Below, one piece after another: positions 19,960 through 32,059 of a DNA stretch of 64,000 nt. Position 1 is the first letter of the stretch; every line of letters starts with the position of its first letter. The notes beneath the pieces are model-generated. The model saw only the letters and a list, made by a program, of their open reading frames with translations, ran no database searches and was not told the origin of the DNA. Made by a program: the position numbers and the translations under genes. Location of the stretch: the NCBI GenBank assembly GCA_023238725.1, contig CM041551.1, positions 109,501 through 173,500 on the forward strand, written 5' to 3'. This DNA is from Scortum barcoo. Taxonomy: Eukaryota > Chordata > Actinopteri > Centrarchiformes > Terapontidae.

Positions 19960-21679
19960 TCTGCCCCCCCCCTCCCCCACCCCCTCCCTTCCTCCAACAT
20001 CCGCATCAACCCCTGCCCAACGGTGACTACAGGCCAGGTAAAGAGGCAGCTGGAAAGACTACACCAGCGAAAGGCTGCAGGCCCTGATGGCATCACACCC
20101 AGTATCCTGAAGACCTGTGCCAGCCAGCTGTCTCCTGTACTGGGACATCTGTACAACCTGAGTCTGAATCAGTCCCTATGCTGTGGAAGACGTCCTGCTT
20201 GGTTCCAGTCCCCAAGAAGTCGAGGCCATCAGACCCGGCAGACTACAGACCAGTCGCCCTCACATCTCATGTGATGAAGGTCCTGGAGAGACTGGTCTTA
20301 GCCCAGCTGAGGCCACAGGTGAGGAAGTTTCTGGATCCTTTGCAATTTGCCTAACAGCCCCATTTAGGAGTCGATGATGCTGTCATCTACCTGCTGCAAC
20401 GAGCCCACATGCATTTGGATGGTGGAGGAGGCACTGGTGAGGATCACATTCTTTGATTTCTCCAGTGCTTTCAACACCATTCAGCCGCTGCTACTAGGGT
20501 GAGAAGCTGCAGGTGATGGGTGTTGACGAACTCAATGATCTCCTGGATTACTGACTACTTGACAGGCAGGCCACAGCTTTGTCCGCCTGGGCAGCGTCCT
20601 GTCTGATGTGGTGGTCAGTGATACAGGAGCTCCGCAGGGAACTGTGCTTTCTCCCTTCCTCTTCACCTTATACACCACTGACTTTCAGTACAACTCTGAG
20701 TCATGTCATCTACAGAAGTTTTCTGATGACTCAGCTGTTGTCGGGTGTATAAGAGAGGGAGAGGAGGGTGAGTACAGGACACTGGTAGACAACTTTGTAG
20801 AGTGGTCCGAACAGAATCACCTGAGGCTGAATGTCAACAAGACCAGAGAGATGGTGATCGACTTCAGGAGGAAGAAGATGCCTTCACAGCCACTACGGAT
20901 CAGGGGGGAGGTGGTGGAAGAGGTGGAGGACTACAAATACCTGGGAGTGGTGATCGACAACAGACTGGACTGGAAATCTAACACGGAGGCTGTGTACAAG
21001 AAGGGGATGAGCAGACTCTATTTCCTGAGGAAGCTGAGATCCTTCAACGTGGGCAGCAGGATGTTGGAGATTTTTTACCAGTCTGTTGTTGCCAGCGCCA
21101 TTTTCTTTGCTGCCGTGTGTTGGGGCAGCAGCATCAGAGCCAGGCGACACCAACAGACTTGATAAAATCATCAAGAAGGCTGGCTCTGTGCTTGGTCTCA
21201 GGCTGGAGTCTTTTGAGACCGTGGTGGAGAGGAGAATGCTGAATAGACTATTATCCATCATGGACAATGATCAGCACCCTCTCCATCACACAGTAGACAG
21301 ACAGCGGAGTACCTTCTCTCACAGGCTGCTCCAGCTCCGCTGTCGAAAAGGACAGATACAGGAAATCTTTCCTGCCACATGCCATCTCACTGTACAATAA
21401 CAAGCTAATACTCTGGTCATAACACAGTCTATATGCACTTTATAGGTTTTTTTTTTAATACACACTGTTCACTGTAGCATATCTGTTCACTGCACCTTAT
21501 ATTTATTTTGCACTACAAACAGTACTGCTATTTATACATGTTCTATACATTTTGTTATTGCATTTTATATTGTATGAAGATGTCTAGGTTTTTCTTCCTT
21601 CTTTTTTTTATTTATCTCTTTGTATTGTTATAATGCTGCTGCTACACTGGTAATTTCCCAGCTTGGGATTAATAAAGTA

Positions 21680-21754
<75 letters not shown>
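19960..21754 (+). mobile_element. 5'-truncated L2/Rex1-like LINE with ATCT tail
   Basis: Reverse transcriptase blocks are readable in order: QVKRQLERLHQRKAAGPDGI (20,035-20,095), a degenerate SSAF motif near 20,460, GAPQGTVLSPFLFTLYTTDF and the catalytic FSDDSA (20,626-20,735), then NHLRLNVNKTREMVIDFRRK and the thumb-type tail YKYLGVVIDNRLDW (20,815-20,970). The 3' UTR ends GGGATTAATAAAGTAT followed by the ATCT run. The central part (20,608-21,162) is intact over 184 residues, but earlier parts are frameshifted, so the copy is inactive. It adjoins the right flank of the virus-like element. Confidence 0.85.
21676..21754. repeat. ATCT microsatellite (LINE tail)
   Basis: About 18 uninterrupted ATCT units following the AATAAAGTAT end of the LINE. 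Confidence 0.95.
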
Positions 21755-21835
21755 AATCTACCAGGATCATGTCAATAGGTGGGGATGAATGTAGAAACCT
21801 ATATCGCTCTTACGCAGAAAGTTTGACAAGGGGTT

Positions 21836-21837
<2 letters not shown>

Positions 21838-21866
<29 letters not shown>

Positions 21867-22062
21867 TTCCTCAGGCTTCACTCTGGTGGGACTGATAGAG
21901 CCATTGTATGAAACCTATATTGGTCTTACAACAGATGCTGAAAGTTTAAGGGGGGCTGTGGTGTGTGTGTGTGTGTGTGTGTGTGTTTACAGTCATGTGT
22001 GTGTGCATGTGTGTTTGTGTGTGTGTGTTTACAGTCATGTGTGTGTGTGTGTCTTCTGTATT
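21838..22062. repeat. GT microsatellites with repeated short blocks
   Basis: Three GT runs (about 21,840-21,866, 21,959-21,985 and 22,010-22,052) separated by sequence partly repeated between copies (GAAACCTATAT-GCTCTTAC/GGTCTTAC, CAGAAAGTTT/CTGAAAGTTT, TTTACAGTCATGTGTG). Confidence 0.9.
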
Positions 22063-22189
22063 GAGGAAACAAAGGGAGTGTTGTTTGGCATGGGGGGCAC
22101 ATACGTAATGGGGGTGGGGGGGGGCACATACGTAATGAGGGGGTTGGGTCACTAAAGTTCAACCTTTCAAGTCAATCAGTCATTAGCCG

Positions 22190-22690
22190 GTTGCGTTTGA
22201 GGCAACGTGTCCCCCTTATATCTCTCTTTCCCACCCTCACCTATGGTCATGAACTTTGGGTAATGACCGAAAGGACAAGATCGCGGATACAAGCGGCCGA
22301 AATGAGTTTCCTCCGCAGGGTGGCTGGGCGCGCTCCCTTAGAGATAGGGTGAGAAGCTCGGTCACTCGGGAGGAGCTCGGAGTAGAGCCGCTGCTCCTTC
22401 ACATTGACAGGAGTCAGCTGAGGTGGCTTGGGCATCTATTTCGGATGCCCCCTGGACGCCTCCCTAGGGAGGTGTTCCAGGCATGTCCCACCGGGAGGAG
22501 GCCCCAGGGGAAGACCCTGGAGAGACTATGTCTTTCAGCTTGCCTGGGAACGCCTCGGGGTCCCCCCGGAAGAGCTGGAGGAAGTGTCTGGGGTGAGGGA
22601 AGTCTGGGCATCTCTGCTCAGACTGCTGCCTCCGAGATGAACCATGGATGGATGAAAGATGGATGGATGGATGGATGGATGGATGGATCT
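22190..22690 (+). mobile_element. RTE/Rex3-like LINE, 3' end only
   Basis: Closely matches the 3' end of the near-complete element at 36,551-40,127 (compare CACCTATGGTCATGAACTTT at about 22,233 and 39,637). It encodes the C-terminal segment LRWLGHLFRMPPGRLPREVFQ, with a frame change after it, and ends in a GGAT/ATGG microsatellite (22,640-22,686), as RTE elements do. Confidence 0.85.
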
Positions 22691-23153
22691 TTTTAAATCC
22701 CTTACCAGACTCATAAGCAGCCACAATCTTTTTTTCTGAGGGTCCTCAGACAGCTCTTTGGATCTCACCATGGTGCTCACTCTCACTTCAACAGACAAGG
22801 GCACACCAAACTAAATGTCTGAGGTTTAAATAGGGCAAGCCTCCTTCAAAATGCTGGGTAACGATGTTCTGATCATGTGCACCTGATCTGATACACCTGT
22901 GTGTGATTATAGCCATTTTAAGTGGGAAAATATGTGGGGGTGTCCTAATTTTTTCCTCCATTAAAATACGCATTGTTGTTCATATCTTTTGTTTGATGAA
23001 TAAAAATATGTTAATTAATGTTGTTTAATTACAATTAAATCACTTTCTTTTTCCAGAAATAAATAAAAACAAGATTGGACATTGTTATGTGAACATTTTT
23101 TAATAAAGCGTTGACTATTTAATGGGGTGTCCTAAATTTTTCACATGACTGTA
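22691..23153 (-). mobile_element. Truncated Tc1/mariner-like element
   Basis: The right end reads GGGGTGTCCTAAATTTTTCACATGACTGTA, the outward-facing tip of a common fish Tc1-like element, with AATGTTCACATAACAATGTCC-type sequence just inside on the complement. The other tip is missing; the copy is cut where it meets the GGAT tail of the preceding LINE. No intact transposase. Confidence 0.55.
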
Positions 23154-23470
23154 TGTACGTGGAGGGGCCCCTGGACGTGGTTTTACCTATGCATGTGAAA
23201 TTTGGAGGGATAATGTAAAATGTAAGATGCACAAAAAAGACTCTTGGAGCCTTAGTCTAACTCCAACAGGAAGTCTGCCATTTTGAATCAAATGTCAAAT
23301 TTTGGCAGTATTTTGGCCATCTCCAGGAAGTTGATGTAATTTCTAGGCCTCATTCTTGAATGAACCCCTCCTAGAGATTTGGTCATATTGACTTCAAATT
23401 TAAAGTGTACAATCTAAAGACATGGGTGACGCTAAATTGTGAAGCCGCATGTAGACCCGGTGGATTGACT
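23154..23470. repeat. Fragment of a fish interspersed repeat (AGGGGCCCCT type)
   Basis: GGAGGGGCCCCTGGACGTGG and the following non-coding AACAGGAAGTCTGCCATTTTG resemble a large non-coding fish repeat, also represented at about 42,240-43,430 (AGGGGCCCCTCTGTTGACATG near 43,093). Family not named. Confidence 0.4.
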
Positions 23471-24330
23471 GGCCATCAAAGCCTCCACGCCCCACTTTGA
23501 TGGGCTAACTCCCAGCCAGCTCTCCTGCACTGATCCAACAGCTCTTGGTACTTGGCCCGCTTCATGTCTGCACCATGTCTGGCTTCAGTGAAGTTGCCAT
23601 GATGATGTGGTCTGGGAAACTGGGCTGTCTCCCCAGATCGACTTGTCCTGATAGAGCAGTGCCTCTCTGGTACGAGAGACCTTGCTGCTGAGAGGGAGCA
23701 GGAGCTTGTTCCTCTTCCCATAGAGTGCAGTGCTGCTAAAGCTGAGTGGCAGTCCCACCTGCAAAGGTACTTTCCTCTCCATGGTCTCCACTGTTGACAA
23801 GGTTACCTCATACGCTAGGCCACAGGACTCAAGGTAAGATGCCATGTTGGTATATCCAGAACTTATATTGGCCTGGAAGGCCAGACTTATTTGACAGTCA
23901 TGAGTCATGAGACTCAAGTACCTTGATGGTTGCTTGGATGGCTTTTGCATCCCTGAGGCAGCAATCGAAGCCCTTGCCGAGGCTCTTCACTGGTTTCTCA
24001 GTGATGGATAGGATAACAATGCTGTCCACCTGAAAGCGGAACTTGTCCATCACTTTCCCACTCTTCAGCACCATACCAGACCTGAACTTGACAGGCTTAA
24101 AACTCATCCTTGGCCAGGATACGAGTTTTTGCCTCATGGCACTGCTGATGTAGTTACAGTGAGGTCATCTATAAAAGCTCTGATTGGAGGGCTGCTGGAC
24201 ACCCAATTTGGACCCCTCCCTTTGCAAGCCTCCCTGTTAAGCTGCTTGACAACCCCAGTGTGTTCCAGGCAACTCCTGAAATGCCACCTTTCTGCACTTA
24301 GGTGTCAATGTAGCTATTCTCTAGAAGGAA
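23470..24330 (-). mobile_element. Non-LTR retrotransposon reverse transcriptase remnant
   Basis: On the minus strand the catalytic block reads PPIRAFIDDLTVTTSAVP (about 24,200-24,145), then SWPRMSFKPVKFRSGMVLK, ITEKPVKSLGKGFDCCLRDA (about 24,120-23,935) and, after frame changes, TALYGKRNKLLLPLS (about 23,740-23,695). The order and the IDD form of the catalytic motif identify a LINE reverse transcriptase with its C-terminal region (ending ADMKRAKYQELLDQCRRAGW near 23,500). Clade uncertain. Several frame breaks; dead. Confidence 0.7.
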
Positions 24331-26450
24331 GTAAAAAAAAAAAAAAGCTGATGTACAACCTCTATGATTATTTTCTTTCATCCGATATTATGTGTGTAAG
24401 AATAATTAAAGGTACATGTCCTGCCATGGGTTGGCAGAAACTAATAAAAGAGAAGTGATGGATGGCATCAACAAGTCAGCAAGGAAGCAATATTTACATG
24501 TAGGGTTGTCTGACAAAGTAATTTGCATGTGCCTTCTTTTCCCTGATATTTTTACTAAGCAGGACAGGAGCTGAATGAGTACAGCAGCCTGTGTTGCTCT
24601 GCTTGTGAGATACTGCTCTGGAGAAAGCTGTACCTTATCTTCACACAAGCTCTTCATTCCAGGGATTAGCTCAGCTGCTGCTGCTTGGGGCAGTGTAAAC
24701 CAGAAATGATCTGCGTCAGTCCAATAACATGTGTTAGTGCTCTGTGTATTTTTATACTATACTTTTCTGGTGTTTTTGTCTATCTGATACTCATCATTTG
24801 ATGAGCTGATGATAACAGTCTATTGTTCCCGCCATGCTAGTTTATTTACATGGCATCTGTAGGAGCTGTGGCCGAGAGGGCCAATCTGATGGCATCCAGT
24901 AACCACTGGAGTCCAGCAAAGCCCAGAACTAGGAGGCAAACGGTATGGAAGCTATGAAAGTGTACTTTTCATCCCACATGTTCTGAAGTTAAAGAATGCT
25001 ACTGTGCTGCTAATGTGATTTTGTAAGTTCCTGTCAATTTTAAATTGCCTATTAAAGTTGCTAGTAAAGTTATTAAGAGTTCACTGCAATTGTCCATTTT
25101 AATAAAAGCATTATAGAAGGATTATAGCGAAGGAGAGATTATAGGTAGTGGATCTGGATCTGCGTTGTGTCGTGTTGTGCTCAGTAAATGACGGACACTT
25201 CGCGGGACTACAGTTGGTTGATTTATTGTACACCAGCAGCTGTATTTATGGAGAAATAACATGTACAGATCTCCTTAGCACGTACAGCTCTCTCTTTAAT
25301 GTCTGTTCCCAGCTCCAGTGTAACATCATGAGTAGTTTGTGTAAATGCTCCTTACTAGCAACTACACTCTCACAATACACGCTGGCATAATGGCTGTACT
25401 CTGACCTGCGATGCCGAACAGGCCTTTACACATTTCTCACTTAACAAATAGATTTATGCATACAACAAACCAAAAACCACTTCTCTGGTGTACAACATCA
25501 TTAACACATCAACTTGCAACTGTCTCTAAATAACATAACATCACATTTTCAACTAAAAACAATAAAATTTCAGCAAACCGAAAACAGGTTACCTTCCTGG
25601 GGAAAAGCCCAACCAAGAGGAAGTAAACACCGCAAAAACACTCACAGACCGCTTGCTGCACTTCCGTGTGAGGGTCTTTCAAAATAAAAGCAGCTCCATC
25701 AGAATACAATTATTACCAGATGCACAGTGTCTTGTTCAGAATATAGCGCAACAACATCACACTATTACATATAGCACTCTCTGAAGTATCACAAGTGAAG
25801 GTCTTAAAAATAACAATGCATGACATAACATACCAGTATTCAGAATGACAAGCTCTTTTTCTTACAGTTATCAGTCTGTTATGCCACCATACCATGATGA
25901 TATGACAATAGTTTTTTTTTCAGGTTTATTACAATGTTTTATAGTTTAAAAGCTCTTTCTATTCACTACTATCAATTATGATAGCATTGTACTCAAAAAC
26001 GTTATAGACCTGGGGACACAGATGATTAGACGCCTCAGTAATTACTCTAGTGAGTCAGTATTAATAAAAGAATTAACGGCCAAAACAAAAGTACAAAACA
26101 AGACCCCATGTGAAAGTAAGCGATATCATTTAAGGTCTGTATTAAGGATGGACAAAGCTCTTGTGGAACAGACCTGTATTATATGTTTGCTTAACTCTGG
26201 ATATGAGAATTGAGTGGAGCAGAAAATAGTTGATATTTAAGTTACCTGTTAATTTACACACAATTCCATTTGTAAAGTTTACATCAATATACATCTTCAA
26301 ATTACTGATTGTAGTTATACACTTGACTTAATATCTTCCTTTAGATGTAGACAAGATTTTATTTTTATATTTGTAAATGAGCTAAATGAGTGATTACAAC
26401 GCCCCCAGCTGTGGAGGTGCAACCACTGTCCACCTGTAATAACTAGGGCA
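24331..26450. other. Intergenic stretch, nothing recognised
   Basis: AT-rich with scattered short open frames. I see no transposon ends, conserved protein blocks or RNA genes. Confidence 0.4.
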
Positions 26451-26454
26451 GACG

Positions 26455-27155
26455 TGTGAAGAACATTTAAACATATTAATACATCTCCTGCACCTGATGG
26501 CATCCCCGGCTGAGCTCTCAAGGTGTGTGTGTGCAGAGATCAGCTGGCAGACGTCTTTGCAGACACATTTCAACATCAACATGTCACTGCTCCAGTCTGT
26601 AGTCCTTCCCACATGCTTCAAGGAGACCATCATTGTCCCTGTCCCCAAGAAACCCAAAATCCAATTCATGAAGAACTACCGTCCTTTATCACTTACCTCC
26701 ACCATCATGAAATGCTTTGAACAGTTAGTCAGTGCATTTATTACCTCCTCTCTCCCAAACTCACTGGATTCACTTCAGTTTGCCTACAGGCCCAATAGGT
26801 CAACTGAAGATGCCATCTGCCCTCACCCTCCACACTGCCCTCTCCCACCTGGACCAGAGGGACACATATGTGAGAATACTGTTCATTGACTACAGTTCAG
26901 CATTCAACACCACTGTGCTTTCCAAACTTCCAAACTTCCTGATGGTTCAGAGCCCAGGCTGTGCGGATAGGCAGCACCACATCCTCCACCTTGACTCTTA
27001 ACACCGGTGCTCCCCAGGGCTGTGTGCTCAGCCCTCTCCTGTACTCCCTGTTCACGCATGACTGCGTGGCCACCCACAGCTCCAACACCATCATCAAATT
27101 TGCTTGGGGGCAGCTTCATCCCCCAAGCAATAAGACTGTCATATTCCACTTAAAG
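26455..27155 (+). mobile_element. Internal fragment of an APE-type LINE (family B)
   Basis: Reverse transcriptase pieces in order: CFKETIIVPVPKKPKIQFMKNYRPLSL (26,617-26,697), LQFAYRPNRSTEDA (26,775-26,816), ILFIDYSSAFNT (26,878-26,913) and TLTLNTGAPQGCVLSPLLYSLFT (26,988-27,055). The same family is found at 33,050-36,080 and 43,500-47,010. Frame changes and an internal deletion after NTIIKFA (the ADD motif is missing) show it is dead. Confidence 0.85.
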
Positions 27156-28140
27156 ATACAGTAGGTAACTATTTTAACACTGCTTTTAATCATATTCACT
27201 AAAACTGTCACCATGTCCTGACAGCAGAATATGAGACAGATCATCTGTGATAATAATCAGCCTCTTCTGGTCCTGCCTTCTGCCTCTAACGCCATTTGTA
27301 ATCCACTGTGCCCTGGTCAAAACAAGCAATCAGAGTAGGATGAGTGTATGACGCAGTGTCAATGAAAGTTCATGAAAACATGCCCCAGTCAGCATGCCAG
27401 CGGTCACGCTCAAACTCTTCTGGGTCACTGCGGGATCATGAGTTTGTTTACTTTAAAATCCTTTAAAACCGAACATGTCACAGCCGACAGGATTTCACAG
27501 ACTCTCTTCTGATTACCGTAACTAAACTGATTACCGTAACTGATTACTGTACGTAAATAAATAAATAAAAGTGAAAACTTGCAGCAGATGACATGAAAAG
27601 TTACTGCATTGTCCAGAGATGTCAGTAGCCCTCCGCTCCAGAGCATGATCTGATCATTGTGTGAGAAGTTATGTGAGCTAATGTTGCTAACGCAATCTTA
27701 TATGAATAGCAATTTTCCCTCTCTTTTGCCCTCGTGACATTTATTTTGATGTCTGTTGCTTAAATCCACATAGCTCCGCTCAGTCTGTAAATTCTGGATG
27801 CATGATGCCAGGTGCTGGTAACATGAACATGTTCATTTTTCACCTGAACAGTGTGAAGCACACTTGTTTTGCAAGCTCTTGTACTTCAGAAATAGACCTA
27901 TAAAAGGATATAATCATTTGTCAGGGTGCTAAATATGGGAAATATTTCTGTGGTGGCCGGCGGAGAAAAGGGTGGAGCCGGGGGTGTAAACACAGTGTAT
28001 GCTTTCAATTAGTTGGGGCAATATTAATTATAGTCTAATAATAGTCTAATGTTGCCAGACAATGCCACCCTGGGAATTTCACCCAGAGAATTATTCACCT
28101 TTATGAATCAATTTTTAAATCACACAGGTTCGCTTTTACT
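27156..28140. repeat. Possible non-coding interspersed repeat
   Basis: Begins TTAAAGATACAGTAGGTAAC and contains ATATGAGACAGATCATCTGTGATAA and AACAAGCAATCAGAGTAGGA, a sequence style seen in abundant non-coding fish repeats. I could not find clear inverted ends, so class is open. Confidence 0.3.
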
Positions 28141-28800
28141 AAAAAAAAAAGTGCACTTTATTAATAACTTCTCATAAAATATATTTAAAAAAAACACAGC
28201 AGTCGTACAAAGGGGGCGGGGGGGAAGTTGATCAGTGCTGGGGCCTATTGGTGGGACAAGAGCTAGTGAGAGGGAGAAGGATCCCCATCAAAAAAAAAAA
28301 AAAAAACATAAATCACCCAGACACGTGACAGACACACCCTATAGTGAAATAACTCGCGTCCCAGGAAAAACACAGCACACACAAACGGGGAGGGGGGACC
28401 ATTGCCCTCAGCAACTGAAAAGGAGATAAAAATTAGTGGGATAACACTAACCAAAAAAAGGAACCAAAAATATACAGATCTACAGGCAGGTTACAAGTAA
28501 ACCACTTAAGTAAATTATACAAAATAGTAATAACTGCCTACAGGAATCAAATTAGCAATTCACATGAGGAACATAAAAACCCACCTGCCCCAAACAAATA
28601 ACTAAACTGCATAAAGTAACTCAAATTAACAAAAATTAGCCAAGAAATCAAATGGGCAATTATAGCAACAGAATCAAAAATAATTAAACAAATGAAAAAA
28701 AAAAAAAAATACAAATAATCCAAAAATAGGGCAAGCAGTGTAACCCCACACTTCACTCACTCACTCACTTAAAATAAACGGGTTAACCCCAAGTTAAGAA
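28141..28800. other. Intergenic stretch, A-rich, nothing recognised
   Basis: A-rich with homopolymer runs (28,289-28,306 and 28,696-28,709). No supported feature. Confidence 0.4.
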
Positions 28801-28844
28801 TTTTCTACCGTCCCAGAGCAGTATGTCTATCACGACATCATGCA

Positions 28845-29045
28845 GACAAGTAGCAGCAATAAGCCGTGTAAACTTGAGGCAACCAGGAGCAGCAATAAAG
28901 CAGTGCAAACTTGAGAGAAGACCAGGAGCAGTAATAAAGCTGGGTAAACTTGAGTCCAGACAAGGCAACAATAAAGCCGTGTAGACTTGAGAAGGCAGCA
29001 ATAAATCTGTGTAAACTTAAACTTGAGTCCAGATAAGGCAGCAGT
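28845..29045. repeat. Degenerate tandem repeat, about five units
   Basis: Units of about 28-48 bp built on GCAGCAATAAAGC-GTGTAAACTTGAG, some with an added AGTCCAGA-AAGGC segment, repeat from about 28,847 to 29,040. Confidence 0.8.
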
Positions 29046-30040
29046 GGTCCAAGTCAGCTGATTTTGCATGCATTGGACTGAACAGCTGATAAGTTTCACG
29101 TATTAAAGATAACGTCAGTGTTACTTAACAGATCCAAAAATTATCCAAAGTGAACTGAACAGTGATGCGGCTGCAAACTGCATACCTTCTGACAGAAGCT
29201 AATGGGAGGGAGAGAGGGGCCCAGGCAGCCATAGGTAGTTACCTGCAACCACACTAGTGTTAGCTACATAATAGCATGCAAAAAAATGCAGAGAGGAGAG
29301 GACACTTACTATCACAAAATGACACAACCAGCCAGGGGCACTCAAACAGCCGCTCTGCAGTATAAAATACATTCCTAAAGCACCACAAAGAGACCAAACA
29401 ACTGATGAATGAAGCAGACACCTCTGACCCCGAAGTGACATGTCAGTTGGGAGCGCAAGAGGGAGAGACAGGTCAATGATTGACCACCCATGGCACTCAT
29501 TCACAGCAGCACTATCATACATAGAAAATGACATTTCTATGCTGCTACATTTCTAATGGCAATATAATCATTATTCTGGCTCGACCTTTTTTTTTTTTTT
29601 TTTACAGATCTATAACCACAGATACTTGGTTTATTTACAGGTCAGAGTGTTATTTATAAGCTCAGGAGTCTGAAGATGTTGCTTTGTCATTTTCTTCTCA
29701 TTGTTACTTTATCAAAAAGACATATTTACAACCTTGTAACAATTTTAGTGTATATTAGTTGACTATTAATGCATATTAAAATCTTGCATGTTGTTCATGC
29801 ACATTATTAATTTGTGTGCATGAACATTGTGGCCACCTCTGCACATATCTTTGCCACCCCTTGGCCACCGCAGTGAAAAATTCCTAGAATGCCACTGCTC
29901 TTTACCGTAACTCCTGAACAGTTTAGGCTATCTAAAAAGTTCCAACGGATTCTGAAAGCAGAGAACCTGGGGTTAGTACGGTAGAGTGCAAACTCCGCCA
30001 GAATCACAGGCGAGGAGGATTCTGCATGCACTTACAGACA
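29046..30040. other. Intergenic stretch, nothing recognised
   Basis: No coding or transposon signature apart from a T-run at 29,587-29,604. Confidence 0.4.
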
Positions 30041-30044
30041 TCGA

Positions 30045-31410
30045 TGGAGACACTTGTTTTTACTTTTTTTAACACCCCGCTGGGACATTTCAAATACTTA
30101 GTTATGCCCTTCCGCCTGACCAATGCCCCTGCCGTCTTCTAAGCACTAAACAATGATGTTCTCAGAGACTTTCATAACTGGTTTGTTTTTGTTTAACTAG
30201 ACAACATCCTCATCTACTCCCAGACACAGGCAGTGCACCAGAATCATGTCTGCCAAGTACTACAGAGGCTTCTAGAAAATAAGCTCTTTGTTAAGGAGAA
30301 GTGTGAATTCCATGCATCATGAGTCATTCAGGGGGGCCAGGGGGGCCAGGTACAAGTGGACCCTGAGAAGGTTAAGGTGGTTGCCAAGAGGCCAAAACGA
30401 CCGGAAACTCCTGCACCGTTTCCTGGGTTTCGAAACTCGACATTTCATCCGTAACTACAGCCAGGTGGTGGCTCCATTTATCGCTCTGACCTCGCCCGTT
30501 CACCTGGATGCCTGAGGCTGACTATGCCTTCTCCCGCCTTAAGACCGTGTTCACCATGGCACCAGTTCTGACCTGAAGTTACAGTTTGTGGTGGAAGTGG
30601 ATGCCTTGGATGTCGGTGTCTGCGCTGTACTGTCCCAGAGACAAGGTCCCGAGTCTCGTCTGGCATCTTTTTCCAGTGGAGGCCAACTATGATGTAGGAA
30701 ATAGAGAACTGCTTGTTGTAAAATTGGCTTTGGAGGAATGGCGGCATTGGCTCGAGGGGACCGGCTTTCGTGGTTTGGACCAACCACAGGAACTTAGCCT
30801 ACATCCAGACAGCCAAACACCTCAACTCCTGTCAAGTCTAGTGGGCTCTGTTCTTCAGCCGCTTTAACTTTTCACTCACCTAGTGGTCATGACATCAGGC
30901 TCAAAACATCCCTCTGGCCTCGCAGGTATTAGCAGCTCTCACCTGGGACATCGATACCGCCGTCCAACAGGCCCATCGCCAACAACTGGAGGGGGACCTC
31001 AGGGCCGTCTGTTTGTCCCAGATGCCGTTCGCTGCCGGACTCCTTCGACCCTTTTCGTTCCTGGGCCCTGGTCCCATATCACCGTGGATTTTGTCACTGG
31101 TCTTCCACCCTCCTCTAACCACACTGTTATTCTCACCATCATCGACCGCTTCTTTAAAGCAGCTTATTTTGTGGCTCTCCCTAAGCTCTTCTTGGCCAGG
31201 GAGACAGCCGACCTCATTACTAACCACGTTGTTCGCCTGCATGGGATTCCCCAAGATATTGTTTCAGACCGAGGTCCTCAGTTTCCACTGCAGTTTCCCT
31301 ACCAAGAGGATGAGCTAGCTGTTCCCTTCATTCAGCATCACCTCCAGCGATGCCATGCTGTTTGGCTGAGGACTCAAGTGGCTCTGGAAGCCAAGAGGAA
31401 TCACTGAGCT
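30045..31410 (+). mobile_element. Ty3/gypsy retrotransposon pol remnant
   Basis: Reverse transcriptase: FNTPLGHFKYLVMPFRLTNAPAVF (30,067-30,140), with an in-frame stop where AVFQ would continue, then LDNILIYSQ at the YLDD position (30,200-30,225). RNase H region: LVVKLALEEWRHWLEGT after EANYDVGNREL (30,678-30,765). Integrase core: PWSHITVDFVTGLPPS...TIIDRFFKAAYFVALPK and IPQDIVSDRGPQF (31,070-31,285). All are in the order of a vertebrate Ty3/gypsy (sushi-like) element. Many frame changes, no LTRs identified. Confidence 0.88.
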
Positions 31411-32055
31411 GCAGATAGACACCGGTCCCCTGCTCCCCAGTACACAAAAGGTCAGTCCGTTTGGTTATCATCTCAAAACATTTCCCCCCAAGATGTCTTC
31501 ATTCATAAATGAATTTGTCTGATCACACATGCAATTCTTTCTGCTCTCTCCTCAGGTCTGACACAGAAGCTTGTTATCGCACTTTGAAAGAATCAAGAAT
31601 TCTATATTCAGCACAAATCAAACTGTATGCTGACCATAAATAATGTGTATTTTGTGCATCTACCATTTCTTTTAATTCTGTGCAAAATAAAGTTCAACAC
31701 AACACCATGTTAGAGAGACTATTTACAATTGTCCTCAGCGCCAAGGTCCTCCGGTCCCAGCAGATCCTCATCTGCCCCACTTTCCTGTGTGTGACGCCCA
31801 GTGCTCCTCTCTCGTCTTCATGACTCCATCATTGTTGTTGTCATCATCTCGGTCTCGGTCTCCAAACTCTCACCGTAACAACAGTGTCAAAAATGACACA
31901 TATTTTTCAAAGTGAGAAATGCAAATAAACTGTTGGTTACTGAACTAATGAGCAAGCTAACAGTGTTAACTAACGTTAGTGATGTAAACAAGTTGACTGT
32001 GGAGAGACACGTCACGTTTATGACAAAGTTCGACTGCATCAGATAAAAGACTCAG
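31411..32055. other. Intergenic stretch, nothing firm
   Basis: Follows the gypsy pol remnant and may include degraded 3' sequence of that element, but no LTR pair is visible. Confidence 0.35.
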
Positions 32056-32059
32056 ATAA

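Noticed and set aside
21838..22062. Possible CRISPR-like array from spaced repeats
   Set aside because: The repeats are GT microsatellites in eukaryotic DNA with no consistent spacers.
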